Shown here: piece after piece, positions 29,243 to 38,722 of the stretch
Layout of the letters: each line of letters begins with the position of its first letter
Numbering within the stretch: position 1 is the first letter of the stretch
Origin: Balneola sp.
GTDB taxonomy: Bacteria > Bacteroidota > Rhodothermia > Balneolales > Balneolaceae
Direction of reading: 5' to 3'
Assembly: GCA_002720745.1 (NCBI GenBank)
Contig: PBJO01000002.1
Location: 67,766-131,765 of the forward strand
DNA: 64,000 bases
Program-made: the position numbers and the translations under genes
The notes under the pieces: model-generated
Database searches by the model: none
Told to the model about the DNA's origin: nothing
Seen by the model: the letters and a program-made list of their open reading frames with translations, nothing else

Positions 29243-29502
29243 GTTGATTATCGCGTTTGATGTGGGTGCGCTAAAGCTGAGTCAGGGTCGACTAAAGGGG
29301 GCAGTTCATAGGTGGAGTATAGAAAATGAGTGCAAGAATTGATAGGGATAGAGTGGGTTTTGGTTCGTTCATTACTGGCGGGTAATAATCGATATAGATT
29401 AGTTGATAAGATGGAGATATTTAGATGTAATTTGGTGAGTTTGGTTCCTGTTTGGTCGGAAATTCGTTACTTACAATTCTCTGAGATACTGTATCTTCAC
29501 TA

Positions 29503-30815
29503 ATGTCAAATGAACTAACCCTTCGGGCTACTCCTGAAATTGCCGCTACATCCAAACTTTTGCGTAAAGAGGTGAAAAAGGTGTTGAGGGTGCAGGATTT
29601 GTTTCTACCAGAGGAAATAATAGGTATTCATGTGCGCAAGTAATCTATTGATGCTAGAGGCAGGGAGCCTGTGATGCAGTTGCAAGTGCAGGTGTTTAGT
29701 GTGGGTGAGGAGACTGATTGGAATGTGGTGCGGCGGAGCTTGACCAAGCCTGGGGCAGTGTATTTGCCTAAGTATCTGGATGTGCGAGAGGCGGAAGAGG
29801 TGCACATTGTGGGAGCTGGACCGGCAGGGTTGTTTGCGGCACAGCGGCTCTTGGAGCGGGTTTAAAGCCGGTAGTTTGGGAACGCGGGAAAGATATGCGT
29901 CAGATTTTCGAGGTTTTTGGGGCGGTGCCGGAGATTTTAGTGGAGGCGCATCCGCATATTGGTAATGCTGCAATTTGCGATGTACGCAAAATCCCTGCTA
30001 AATATGTGATTTTGGCTACTGGACATTCGGCTCGCGATATTTTTAAGCTATTAGTTCGGCGAGAAATTGCAGTGGAGACCAAACCGCTGGCTATATGGGT
30101 GTGGATAGAGCATCCACAAGCTGTCATCGATTTCATCCAATTTTCGTGTGGGTCGCGTGGAAAGTATTTGCCGGAGGCATCCTATTCGGTTGTGCATCAG
30201 GTCGAGGGGTCTATTCTTTTTGCATGTGACAGGGAGGGGTGGTAGCCCCTTGTGCGACTAAGCCAGGACAATGGATAGTCTTCACCTAGGCGGGCTCGAT
30301 CTACAGCAAATTCAGGCATCGTAGTGGAATAAAATTAACCGTTTACATGGCCTATGAGGTAGAGTATGGACCACTGGCAGCGATGGCGTTTCAGGCCGAT
30401 ATTGAGCGGAAGGCGTGGGAAGCGGGTGGGCGGATGCAAACTGCTCCGGCGCAACGATTGGTTGATTTTATGGATGGGGGTGTATCCAAAGACTTCCTAT
30501 GCACCAGGACTTCGATCAGTGAATTTATCAGAGGTAATTCCGGATTTCATTATGAAGCGTCTGCGTGAGGGTTTTGTGGCTTTTAACCGTAAAATGAAGG
30601 GTTACTTGACCAATGAGGTGGTTGTAAATGCCTCAGAAACATAAACCTCTTCTCCTGTAAGGATTCAGCGGGAGCCGGTACACTTAGTTCATCCCAAAGT
30701 TGAAGGATTGTATCCCTATGGCGAGGGTGCAGATTATGCTGGTGGGATTATATCCGCAGCTATGGATGGCGAACGCGTTGCAGAAGCAGTGGTGCGGTCG
30801 GTGCGAGTGGAGTAG
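29503..30815 (+). pseudogene. Decayed FAD-dependent dehydrogenase (COG2509-like)
   Basis: Fragments in several frames spell out one flavoprotein in order: a start at 29503 and LRKEVKKVLRVQDLFLPEE, a stop at 29641, the FAD motif VHIVGAGPAGLFAAQRLLER, a frameshift near 29860, KPVVWERGKDMR, EILVEAHPHIG, YVILATGHSARDIF, HPQAVIDFIQF, KYLPEASYSVVHQV, YGPLAAMAFQADIE, TAPAQRLVDFMDGG, APGLRSVNLSEVIPDFI, and GLYPYGEGADYAGGIISAAM with a final stop at 30815. There are at least three frame changes, and I infer two internal deletions. It is more GC-rich than the polysaccharide genes before it, so it is probably ancestral chromosome. Confidence 0.85.
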
Positions 30816-30829
30816 TGTGACCGAAAGGT

Positions 30830-31291
30830 TTAAGCTTTCGATTTGATGTTCAGGTTGGAGGCGTGTTCAATGAGCTTTGGCAGATACTTCTTCCAGCTTT
30901 TTTGGGCGGCGATGTAGCGATCCAAGCCCCCTTCCACATAGTTATAGCCCTTCTGGGTGATGCTCAGGTGGGTGGTACCGTCATAATTATCAAGCAGTAT
31001 ATAACAGACCACGATATAGTTTTCAAGGTCATCCTCTATTCCCATTTGTGTAGGAAAGGAAGTGTATTCGAGAAGATTTTGTGCTGAAACGCGGATCACT
31101 TCACCTTTTTCAACCACTAGATCGTGTTCGTCTTGCTGCCTCGTAAATTGTATTTTGGTACCTACGGTCCATTCACAATGGCACTGTAATTCTTCAAAAA
31201 TCTGATTGAGATGCTCGGGGTTGGTGATAGCTTGCCAAACCGACTCAGGTTCTGCTGGGATATTCGTGTTAATATGTATACTATTTTCCAT
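30830..31291 (-). CDS. SRPBCC (START/AHSA1-like) domain protein
   Basis: About 153 residues from the ATG at 31291; the frame is open further upstream but those residues look non-coding. The opening SIHINTNIPAEPESVWQAIT, followed by W/T/G-rich strands and a long C-terminal helix ending KSWKKYLPKLIEHASNL, fits the SRPBCC helix-grip fold, which binds hydrophobic ligands or acts as a co-chaperone. The specific role is unknown. It is divergent from the Nramp-like gene. Confidence 0.7.
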   Translation of the reverse strand: MENSIHINTNIPAEPESVWQAITNPEHLNQIFEELQCHCEWTVGTKIQFTRQQDEHDLVVEKGEVIRVSAQNLLEYTSFPTQMGIEDDLENYIVVCYILLDNYDGTTHLSITQKGYNYVEGGLDRYIAAQKSWKKYLPKLIEHASNLNIKSKA

Positions 31292-31476
31292 CTGCACACA
31301 ACAAGTTATATGGAATGACGGGTTAACTAATTTTTGATTTTTACCGTGCAAACTTACTTTTATAGTAGGAAAAATAAAAGTATTCTGTAAGTAATATTTT
31401 AATTGGGTAGCCGGCTATTTTACAGAGGCTTGCGCCCGGTGGCGAATCAAAACACTAAATTTTTTTTGTGTTAAAT

Positions 31477-32712
31477 ATGAAATGGAGACGTTACTTTGGA
31501 CCTAGCACTATGGTCACGGCCGCCTTTATTGGCCCGGGTACCGTAACCATGTGCACTACTGTGGGGGTGCGCACAGGATCGACCTTATTGTGGGCATTAG
31601 TGTTTTCGGTTCTGGCTACTATTATATTGCAGGAGATGTCTGCTCGATTGGGAGTGGTGACTCGCATGGGTATGGGTGAAGCCCTTCGGGAGCGTCTGCC
31701 CTCAGGAGTGGTTCGCTTAGCGGTTTTGGTTTTGGTCTTTTCGGCCATTGTAGTGGGTAATGCCGCGTATGAAGGGGGGAATTTATCGGGAGCTGTGTTG
31801 GGATTGCAGGCTTGGTTGGGTGAAGGTTTGGCTAGTAGTGGTGGATCCAGGGTTGCCCTTCCTTTGACCTCGTTATTATCCCTTTTGATGGGTGGGATTG
31901 CCTTTGGAGTCCTGTACAGCGGCCGAGTAAAAGTGATTGAACAAGTACTGGTAGGTCTTGTGGGACTGATGAGCGTTGTGTTTGTATCGACCATGTTGTT
32001 AAGTAGTCCAAACTGGTCAGAAGTAATACGAGGGTTGTTTGTGCCGAATATTCCGAGCGGAGAAATGCTACTGGTCGTAGGGCTCATTGGCACAACTGTA
32101 GTGCCTTATAATTTATTTCTGCATGCCTCGGTTGTGCAAGAGCGCTATGCGGGGTCAGAGGACTTGGCCAACATGCGAAGAGAAAATGCGACGGCTATTA
32201 TCCTGGGAGGGTTAATATCCATGAGTATCATTATCACCAGTGCGACCAATATACAGGGGAGTGATATTCAATCCGCGACTGATATGGCACAGGCCTTGGA
32301 ACCCTTGCTTGGTGCTTGGGCTAAATATATACTGGGACTAGGATTGTTCGCGGCTGGAATTTCCTCGGCCATTACAGCACCCTTAGCTACAGCCTATGCT
32401 TTAAACGGTATTCTCGGATGGGGTGTTGGACTGCAAGATCACCGTTTTCGAGCCATTTGGATGGCTATTCTAGGGGTTGGAGTGATGTCTGCAAGTGTAG
32501 GTTTTAGCCCTATTCGTGTAATTCAATTTGCGCAAGTGGCTAATGGTTTGTTACTTCCAACCATGGCGGGCGTTCTTTGGTGGCTCACCAGTTCCACTGA
32601 GGTAATGGGTGAATATGTGAATGATATGAAAGTTCGTGTGTTAGGTATATTGGTGATTTTGGTTACCTTGATGCTGGCAAGCCGAAGTCTATGGAGTGTT
32701 TTTGGAGGGTAA
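31477..32712 (+). CDS. Nramp-family transporter lacking the canonical metal ligands
   Basis: About 411 residues and eleven hydrophobic segments. The first helix has GPGT (19-22) where metal transporters have DPGN, and helix six has VPYN (209-212) where they have MPHN, so the Asp, Asn and Met metal ligands are all replaced. It is followed by pxpA and pxpBC; Bacillus subtilis has a comparable Nramp-like gene, ycsG, beside ycsF and kipI/kipA. I infer uptake of 5-oxoproline or a similar substrate instead of Mn2+ or Fe2+. Start could also be GTG at 31468. Confidence 0.8.
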   Translation: MKWRRYFGPSTMVTAAFIGPGTVTMCTTVGVRTGSTLLWALVFSVLATIILQEMSARLGVVTRMGMGEALRERLPSGVVRLAVLVLVFSAIVVGNAAYEGGNLSGAVLGLQAWLGEGLASSGGSRVALPLTSLLSLLMGGIAFGVLYSGRVKVIEQVLVGLVGLMSVVFVSTMLLSSPNWSEVIRGLFVPNIPSGEMLLVVGLIGTTVVPYNLFLHASVVQERYAGSEDLANMRRENATAIILGGLISMSIIITSATNIQGSDIQSATDMAQALEPLLGAWAKYILGLGLFAAGISSAITAPLATAYALNGILGWGVGLQDHRFRAIWMAILGVGVMSASVGFSPIRVIQFAQVANGLLLPTMAGVLWWLTSSTEVMGEYVNDMKVRVLGILVILVTLMLASRSLWSVFGG

Positions 32713-32750
32713 CAGTATGGTTTTTGTGATTTTTTGAATATTGAAGGAAA

Positions 32751-33599
32751 ATGAATCAGTCAAGCTCTTTACGTATCGATTTGAATTGTGATTTAGGAGA
32801 ATGGGATGCTGAAAACCAGAATCCGGATCAACAGTTGCGTGATCGCTCAATTATGCCTTTGGTTTCTTCAGTGAATATAGCTTGTGGTGGGCATCGGGGT
32901 GATGCCGATTCGCTTCGATTTACCATGGAACAGGCGGCTATTTTAGGCGTAGCTATTGGGCTACATCCTTCCTTTCCTGATCGAGATGGCTTTGGCCGTG
33001 TTGAGTATCCTTGGTCAGAAGATTTGGTGGATGAATTGCGGCGTCAACTCGATTTGGGCCGGCAAGTAGCCCAGGAGTTGGGGTTAACTATACATCATAT
33101 CAAACCGCATGGGGCCTTGTATAATATGGCTGCCCGGGATCTAGAGTGGGCCGAGCGTTTGTGGGTACTTTGGCACAGTTGGGACAACCAAGTTTTAGTG
33201 TATGGGTTGTCGGGTTCGGAAGTTTCTAAGGGTTTAGGAATAGATTTGAGGTATGTTCATCGAGGTGATGGTTCTTTAGAATTTGGTGGTAGTGTAGATT
33301 TTCGGTTCAATATGAGGCCTAGTTATCGCGCTGAAGCATTTGCCGATCGGACCTATGAACCAGATCTTAGTTTATGTTCGCGAAGTTTGGATGGAGCGGT
33401 AATTTCGGATATGGATGCCCTTCAGGCTCAAGTCAAGGATCTAGTTCTAAATAGAAAGGTTTTGTGCACCGATGGGGTGTATAGGGAATTAGATGTGGAT
33501 ACTATTTGCTTGCATTCCGATACACCAGATTCAGTGAAATTGGCTCACCTGATGGCGGCAAAGCTGTATGAATGGGATGTGGAGGTGTGTCCTTGTTGA
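32751..33599 (+). CDS. pxpA: 5-oxoprolinase subunit A (LamB/YcsF family)
   Basis: A 282-residue protein. IDLNCDLGEWD at residues 9-19, VNIACGGHRGDA, GLHPSFPDRDGFGR and HIKPHGALYNMA are diagnostic of PxpA. With PxpB and PxpC it forms the ATP-dependent 5-oxoprolinase that opens pyroglutamate to glutamate. GAAGGAAA lies just before the ATG. It is longer than the usual ~250 residues, with extra sequence in the C-terminal third. It is followed after 37 bases by the fused partner gene. Confidence 0.93.
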   Translation: MNQSSSLRIDLNCDLGEWDAENQNPDQQLRDRSIMPLVSSVNIACGGHRGDADSLRFTMEQAAILGVAIGLHPSFPDRDGFGRVEYPWSEDLVDELRRQLDLGRQVAQELGLTIHHIKPHGALYNMAARDLEWAERLWVLWHSWDNQVLVYGLSGSEVSKGLGIDLRYVHRGDGSLEFGGSVDFRFNMRPSYRAEAFADRTYEPDLSLCSRSLDGAVISDMDALQAQVKDLVLNRKVLCTDGVYRELDVDTICLHSDTPDSVKLAHLMAAKLYEWDVEVCPC

Positions 33600-33636
33600 T
33601 GGTTGAAGCGTCGGTTTGTGCGTCGGGAGGTTCTCT

Positions 33637-35442
33637 GTGTTAGAAGGTGAACTTGGTCGTTTGCAGGTGGGGCCTTTGTTGTGGCGAGGTTGGGCGCTGA
33701 CTGAAGAGTGCTTATTGGTTGAGTTTGTGACAGATGGTTTGGATAAGGATTTAGGTTCGGATGTAAGTGATGCCGAGTTTGTGGATGATTATAATCGTAA
33801 TCAAGAGTGTTTGAAGCAGTTCCTAGAGATAAAAAAGCTTCGGGATGATGTTGAATGGGTGCCCTCATATAGGTCGATAGGGGGATGGTTTGATAGGGAA
33901 AAATTGAATCATCAAGAGCTTTGGAACTGGGTTAAGGGGTGTTTAAAGGGTGCTGCTGGATCTGAAGTTGCGTTGATGGCTAAATCTTTGGCTGGATCTG
34001 GTGTCGATGAAAGTACTCGGGACATTGAGCTTCCAATATGTTATGAATTAGGATTGGATTGGGAACGGATTGAGAATGTTTCGGTGTATTCACGAGCCGA
34101 GTGGATTACGCAGCATAGTGCGGGGCGTTACCGGGTAGCAGCTATTGGATTTTTACCCGGTTTTGTTTTTTTGGACGGTTTGGATGATTCCCTTCAGATA
34201 CCGCGTTTGGAATTACCTAGAACGAAGGTACCGGAGGGTACCGTGGGTATAGGAGGGCGTCAAACCGGTTGGTATGCTATTGAGAGCCCAGGCGGGTGGA
34301 ATAGTATTGGACGTATGCCGTTGCCATTGTTGGATCTTGGCCAGGCGGATGGTTCTCCAACCCCTGTTCAAGTAGGTGATTGGGTGCGTTTTCGATCAAT
34401 TTCAGTTGAAGAGTTTGAAGAGTTGGCTTCTGTTGCGATGGAATCTGAGCCTATTTCAAATGAGGGAGCAAAATGTAATTCATCTCGGACTTTAAGCCGT
34501 ATCCGAATCCAGGTGTTAGACGCAGGTTTATGGACTAGCATTCAAGACGGAGGACGGACATCGGGTCAGGCTTATGGAATTCCAAAGGGTGGAGTTGCAG
34601 ACGTGGTAGCGTGGAAGCAGCTAAAATCACTTTTGAATATAGAGTCAATCGCTGTTTTTGGGCCTGTTTTGGAATGTACCTTGAAGGGTCCTAGATTGAA
34701 ATTTCTGGATAATGCCATGATTGCTCTCACTGGAGCTATAATGGAGGCTCGAGTCGATGGAAAGCTGGTTAAGCGAGGGTCCAGGATACGAGTTAGGGCT
34801 GGGGAGGTACTCGAATTGGGTACGGTGAAACAAGGGTGCCGAGCCTATATGGGTATTGCTTCCACTGCTTTTGTTGGAAAGTTGAAATACGGTTCATATT
34901 CACAGCTTCCAGGAGCGGGGCGATTACAGAGGGGTGAGATTTTGGAATGGATGGGGTTTTCGGTAGAACCTAGTGTGGGTGAAAACGGGCCTTGGCTGGT
35001 TTCGAGCTATGGCGAGGGAAGGTTACTTCCTGAATTTTCGGGGATACCTCGACTTCGGATTCAAGCTGGGCCAGAGTGGGCTTTGGTACCAAAAGAATTT
35101 AAGCGATTATTCTTGGAGTCTGATTTTGTGGTAGGCTCACAGAGTAATCGCATGGGTATCCGGCTAAAAGAAGTGCGTAAGGAGGGAAGTCAAGAAGTGG
35201 GTAATGGTTTGTTAGATCTTTGGGAGGAATTTAGAGAGTATTGGGTTAAGCAAGGATCTATGTGGTCTTCGGTAGTAGCTCCTGGAGTCATTCAGTTACC
35301 TCCAAATGCCGAACCAATTATGCTGGGGCCAGATGGGCAAACGCTTGGTGGTTACCCGCGAATCGCCTACCTTCCAAAGGATCAGCAGTGGCGAGCGGCC
35401 CAGTTTATAACTGGAGATAGGCTACGCTTTCGGATGACTTAA
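33637..35442 (+). CDS. pxpBC: Fused 5-oxoprolinase subunits B and C
   Basis: About 601 residues from the GTG at 33637, which has GGGAGG six bases upstream, one of the few good ribosome sites here; a TTG at 33616 is the alternative. The N-terminal half is PxpB/KipI-like (AAIGFLPGFVFL, TVGIGGRQTGWYAIESPGGW). The C-terminal half, from about residue 285 (VLDAGLWTSIQDGGR), is PxpC/KipA-like (SNRMGIRL, LGPDGQTLGGYP). In many bacteria these are two genes. The region between the N-terminal strands and the core (residues ~30-110) is unusually variable. Confidence 0.92.
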   Translation: MLEGELGRLQVGPLLWRGWALTEECLLVEFVTDGLDKDLGSDVSDAEFVDDYNRNQECLKQFLEIKKLRDDVEWVPSYRSIGGWFDREKLNHQELWNWVKGCLKGAAGSEVALMAKSLAGSGVDESTRDIELPICYELGLDWERIENVSVYSRAEWITQHSAGRYRVAAIGFLPGFVFLDGLDDSLQIPRLELPRTKVPEGTVGIGGRQTGWYAIESPGGWNSIGRMPLPLLDLGQADGSPTPVQVGDWVRFRSISVEEFEELASVAMESEPISNEGAKCNSSRTLSRIRIQVLDAGLWTSIQDGGRTSGQAYGIPKGGVADVVAWKQLKSLLNIESIAVFGPVLECTLKGPRLKFLDNAMIALTGAIMEARVDGKLVKRGSRIRVRAGEVLELGTVKQGCRAYMGIASTAFVGKLKYGSYSQLPGAGRLQRGEILEWMGFSVEPSVGENGPWLVSSYGEGRLLPEFSGIPRLRIQAGPEWALVPKEFKRLFLESDFVVGSQSNRMGIRLKEVRKEGSQEVGNGLLDLWEEFREYWVKQGSMWSSVVAPGVIQLPPNAEPIMLGPDGQTLGGYPRIAYLPKDQQWRAAQFITGDRLRFRMT

Positions 35443-35520
35443 TGGTTTTGGAACCGCTTCAAACTGCTTTTAAATCATTGGGAAAAAAGAATTACTAACT
35501 ACAGTTCATTAAGGATCGGG

Positions 35521-36876
35521 ATGAAAACTTCTAATACTTTACTTTTTGCCTCCGTTGTTGCTGCACTGGCAGGTTTCTTATTTGGCTTTGATACGGCTGT
35601 AATTTCAGGGGCAGATAAGCCTATTCAACTGCTTTGGAATACCAGCCCATTGTTTCATGGAACTTTTATAATATCGATGGCCCTTTGGGGGACGGTAATA
35701 GGTGCTTTGGCCGGTGGAATTCCCTGTGATCGCTACGGCCGGAAAAACACCCTTATTGCTATTGGAGTACTGTATTTGGTCTCTGCCCTTGGTTCGGCAC
35801 TGGCCATAGATCCTTATATGTTCTCTTTTTTCCGTTTCATTGGTGGATTGGGTGTAGGGGCCTCTTCAGTGGCGGCTCCTACCTATATTTCTGAGATAGC
35901 ACCAGCTGCGCGTCGCGGCCGATTGGTGATTTTGTATCAGTTCATGATTGTGTTGGGGATTCTGGTGGCTTTTATATCGAATTGGGCAGTGGGAGACAGT
36001 TTTGGCGATGTCTCCTGGCGATGGATGTTGGGGCTTGAAAGCGCTCCAGCCTTGGTATATTTGATCATGGTCTTGGGAATTCCAAACAGTCCGCGCTGGT
36101 TAGCAGTCTACAAAAGAGATTATCAGGCCACGGAAGACTGTTTGGATATACTTGATCCATTGGGTGAGGGTATTTATTTACTTGCTGGCATTGAGGAATA
36201 CGAAGCAGGTTCAGGTTCATTAGATTCTGTAAGTTCTGGTGATTCATTTTTTTCAGGTCGATACAAATTTTCAATTCTTTTAGCCTTTTTAGTCGCTTTT
36301 TTTAACCAGGTATCAGGGATTAACTTCGTCATCTATTATGCCCCACGCATTTTTGAGTCTGCTGGTCTGGCTTCCAGTACCGCTCTTTTGTCTTCGGTAG
36401 GTATTGGTTTGGTAAATTTAGTCTTCACCATGCTCGGGATTTATTTGATTGATCGAGCAGGTCGAAAACAACTAATGCTATATGGTTCGATTGGTTACAT
36501 TGTGACTTTATCTGTTGTTTCTTGGGCTTTTTATACGGGAGCAAGTGGTACAATTGTCTTACTATTTTTATTTGGTTTTATTGCTTCGCATGCAATTGGT
36601 CAAGGAGCCGTAATATGGGTATTTATTTCTGAGATTTTCCCTAACCATATTCGAGCTAGTGGTCAGTCCTTCGGCACAGGGGTGCATTGGGTATTTGCAG
36701 CCTTTATTACACTATTCATCTTATTTTTCATGGAGTTACTAGGAGATAATCCTGCTCCGTTGTTCGCCTTTTTTGCGGGCATGATGGTCTTACAACTAGT
36801 GTTTGTTCTGCGAATAATGCCAGAAACGAAGGGTAAAACGCTTGAGGAGTTGGAATTAGAATTGATCAGATTATAG
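35521..36876 (+). CDS. MFS sugar:proton symporter
   Basis: A 451-residue, twelve-helix transporter of the sugar porter family. FLFGFDTAVISGA (helix 1), GGIPCDRYGRKN (loop 2-3), PTYISEIAPAARRGRL (helix 4-5), NSPRWL, and the C-terminal PETKGKTLEELE are all family marks; QVSGINFVIYYAP in helix 7 is the sugar-binding segment. It resembles xylose, arabinose or glucose symporters; the exact sugar is open. It lies downstream of pxpBC and before the TetR gene. Confidence 0.92.
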   Translation: MKTSNTLLFASVVAALAGFLFGFDTAVISGADKPIQLLWNTSPLFHGTFIISMALWGTVIGALAGGIPCDRYGRKNTLIAIGVLYLVSALGSALAIDPYMFSFFRFIGGLGVGASSVAAPTYISEIAPAARRGRLVILYQFMIVLGILVAFISNWAVGDSFGDVSWRWMLGLESAPALVYLIMVLGIPNSPRWLAVYKRDYQATEDCLDILDPLGEGIYLLAGIEEYEAGSGSLDSVSSGDSFFSGRYKFSILLAFLVAFFNQVSGINFVIYYAPRIFESAGLASSTALLSSVGIGLVNLVFTMLGIYLIDRAGRKQLMLYGSIGYIVTLSVVSWAFYTGASGTIVLLFLFGFIASHAIGQGAVIWVFISEIFPNHIRASGQSFGTGVHWVFAAFITLFILFFMELLGDNPAPLFAFFAGMMVLQLVFVLRIMPETKGKTLEELELELIRL

Positions 36877-36919
36877 GCCCAAGGATTAACTGACTCTGAG
36901 AAATCAATTGATAGTTGTA

Positions 36920-36933
36920 AGTGATTACTCACT
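36920..36933. promoter_or_regulatory. Near-palindromic candidate TetR operator
   Basis: AGTGATTACTCACT is a palindrome with one mismatched pair, 18 bases before the TetR start at 36952. The perfect version of the same element is found at 37538-37555, beyond the TetR gene. The position suggests autoregulation. A weak hairpin terminator followed by T-rich sequence is the alternative reading. Confidence 0.5.
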
Positions 36934-36951
36934 TTTATATATTTGGTGTAT

Positions 36952-37479
36952 ATGGGAGATAGACGGGCAAAAATTGCGGATGTAGCTTTATTGCTTTTTA
37001 TAGAGCGAGGATATCATGCGACATCTACTAGGTTAATTGCGCAGGAAGCATGCGTATCAGAAGGGCTGATCTTTCGACATTATACCAATAAGGAAGGATT
37101 ATTGAAGGATTTATTGGCGGAAGGTGGGCAGCAAATGATCTTTGAAATTGCGGGTTTTATCTCAGAGCATGATCCCAAGGTTTTTATATCTTCAATAATT
37201 GATTTCTTTTTTGATGTTTCGGAGGAATTATTAGGTTACTGGCGCTTAAAAGCACAATTGGAATGGATAAAAACGGTTTGGGAGCCTGAGGAGTGGGAGC
37301 GAATTCTTAGAGATGCGGTTGAACGAGTGTTTAGAGGGATGGGTTATTCGAAGTATGAATTAGAAGCGGGACTACTGCTCGAGTCTTTAACAGGAATCCG
37401 ATATGGAATATTACGGGGAAGTGTTGAAGATGTTCGAGAATTAAAGGCTTTGGTTAAAGGTAAATATAAAGTTATATAG
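36952..37479 (+). CDS. TetR family transcriptional regulator
   Basis: About 175 residues from the ATG at 36952; TTG at 36943 is possible. The helix-turn-helix domain is clear: ALLLFIERGYHATSTRLIA followed by GLIFRHYTNKEGLLKDLL at about residues 12-60. The ligand-binding half is ordinary and unidentified. It is flanked on both sides by copies of the same palindrome, which I take as its operators. Its targets could include the sugar transporter before it or a gene now lost downstream. Confidence 0.88.
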   Translation: MGDRRAKIADVALLLFIERGYHATSTRLIAQEACVSEGLIFRHYTNKEGLLKDLLAEGGQQMIFEIAGFISEHDPKVFISSIIDFFFDVSEELLGYWRLKAQLEWIKTVWEPEEWERILRDAVERVFRGMGYSKYELEAGLLLESLTGIRYGILRGSVEDVRELKALVKGKYKVI

Positions 37480-37537
37480 AGAATTAGAATCGTTTATTTG
37501 TTTTACTTGAGAATATATTGGTTAAGATAGTAGATAT

Positions 37538-37555
37538 AAAGTGATTAATCACTTT
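37538..37555. promoter_or_regulatory. Perfect 18-base palindrome, candidate TetR operator without a target gene
   Basis: AAAGTGATTAATCACTTT is a perfect palindrome lying 58 bases after the TetR stop and 155 bases before the end of the convergent Rieske gene. Its core equals the element in front of the TetR gene. No gene starts nearby. The run of T after it means a convergent terminator is also possible. Confidence 0.5.
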
Positions 37556-37710
37556 TTTTATTTCTGAATTACAAAGCAATCATTTCCTAAACAACAGTAC
37601 CAGACTTAAAAATTACCGAATGAACCAAAAGATTGGGAAAAATCAGACAAAGCCTAAAAAAACCTAAACTATGTCTAGTCAAAGTCTGAACAAAACTTAT
37701 AGAAAATATT

Positions 37711-38235
37711 TTATCCCTTAGTAATCTTGATGATATCTCCATTTTTAGAGGTCGAATACTCGGGAAGCGGACTGTTGGCTGGGCCACTAACAACTTGGCC
37801 AGATGAATTGAATATTGAATTGTGACACGTACATATAAACGTCTCATTTGAATACTGCCAGGCATTTCGGCAACTAGCGTGTGTACATACGTCACTGAAA
37901 GCGCGCACGCGAGTACCATCAATGTTGATTGCTAAGAAACCATATTCGCTAGCAATAAGCCATCCACCCGCTGAGGCCAATGCTTCTCCACCACTTACTG
38001 AAGTATCTATAGTAATAACGTTTCCATCTACACTAAAAGCGGAGGTATTGCTATTACCATCATTGTTTGAATCGTCATTCCCAGTATCATCACTTTCGTC
38101 ATTTGTATTAAGGTCTGAGCTGTCACCAGAATCTGTAACACCGCAAGAACTCAATGGAATACCTAATGCGACAATTAGAGCCATTGGTGTTGCTGCTCGA
38201 AGAAATTCTACTCGCGAGCTAGTTCTACCACTCAT
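37711..38235 (-). CDS. Rieske [2Fe-2S] lipoprotein
   Basis: About 174 residues from the ATG at 38235, which places a lipoprotein signal with Cys31 (PLSSC) directly at the N-terminus; the longer reading to 38346 adds 37 unlikely residues. An Asp/Asn/Ser-rich linker (residues ~35-65) precedes a Rieske domain. Ligands are Cys117 and His119 (CTHASC) and Cys135 and His138 (CTCHNS), with Cys122 and Cys137 placed for the disulfide of high-potential Rieske proteins. It is a stand-alone electron carrier with no cytochrome b gene nearby; its partner is unknown. Confidence 0.88.
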   Translation of the reverse strand: MSGRTSSRVEFLRAATPMALIVALGIPLSSCGVTDSGDSSDLNTNDESDDTGNDDSNNDGNSNTSAFSVDGNVITIDTSVSGGEALASAGGWLIASEYGFLAINIDGTRVRAFSDVCTHASCRNAWQYSNETFICTCHNSIFNSSGQVVSGPANSPLPEYSTSKNGDIIKITKG

Positions 38236-38722
38236 AAGACCCTTGGAGGTAGTTACAATGAAATGATCTTGTGTATCTATGTGATTGGATACTTTTATTA
38301 AATGGGAAAAATCATTGGTTTTTGTTGTTTTGTGCTCGTCTCTCATATATTTGATGCTAGTTTTGTTTTTATTCTCTTGTAGCCTTGAGCAATACCTTAT
38401 CGGATTTTTAGATAATTTGATACCTGCTTTCGTTGGTCTTTCTTAGTGAATAGTCGTAAAACATAACTCGAAGAAAACGCCTTTTCGTTCCTTTAATTGG
38501 GTATTTTAAATTGATTTTATTTCATCCATTATTACTTGAATCCTGGAAATGGGTCAAGACATTGAGCCAGCTACAAATACAGTAATTATGATGATAAAGT
38601 GGATATTGAGGTAGATCGAACATTTAATAAAGTAACGCGCAAATAATGGCGGATGCATATCTGTCACGCAGCTAGTATATTGGATGAAATGTTTACTAAT
38701 GCTTCTAAAAATTCGGTGACTG
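38236..38722. other. 487-base region between divergent genes
   Basis: It separates the Rieske lipoprotein and the outer-membrane barrel gene and must hold both promoters. No gene, known RNA or clear promoter box was recognised. Confidence 0.35.

Noticed and set aside
31491-32093. 200-codon ORF on the strand opposite the Nramp-like gene
   Set aside because: It is Pro/Thr-rich with no motif, while the plus-strand frame encodes a clear transporter.
33545-33868. 107-codon ORF opposite the pxpA-pxpBC junction
   Set aside because: Rich in His, Asn and Pro with no motif, as expected from the reverse of a GC-richer coding gene.
37587-37922. 111-codon ORF on the minus strand overlapping the Rieske gene
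   Set aside because: It is another frame of the Rieske coding region and its downstream gap; the Rieske motifs fix the real frame.
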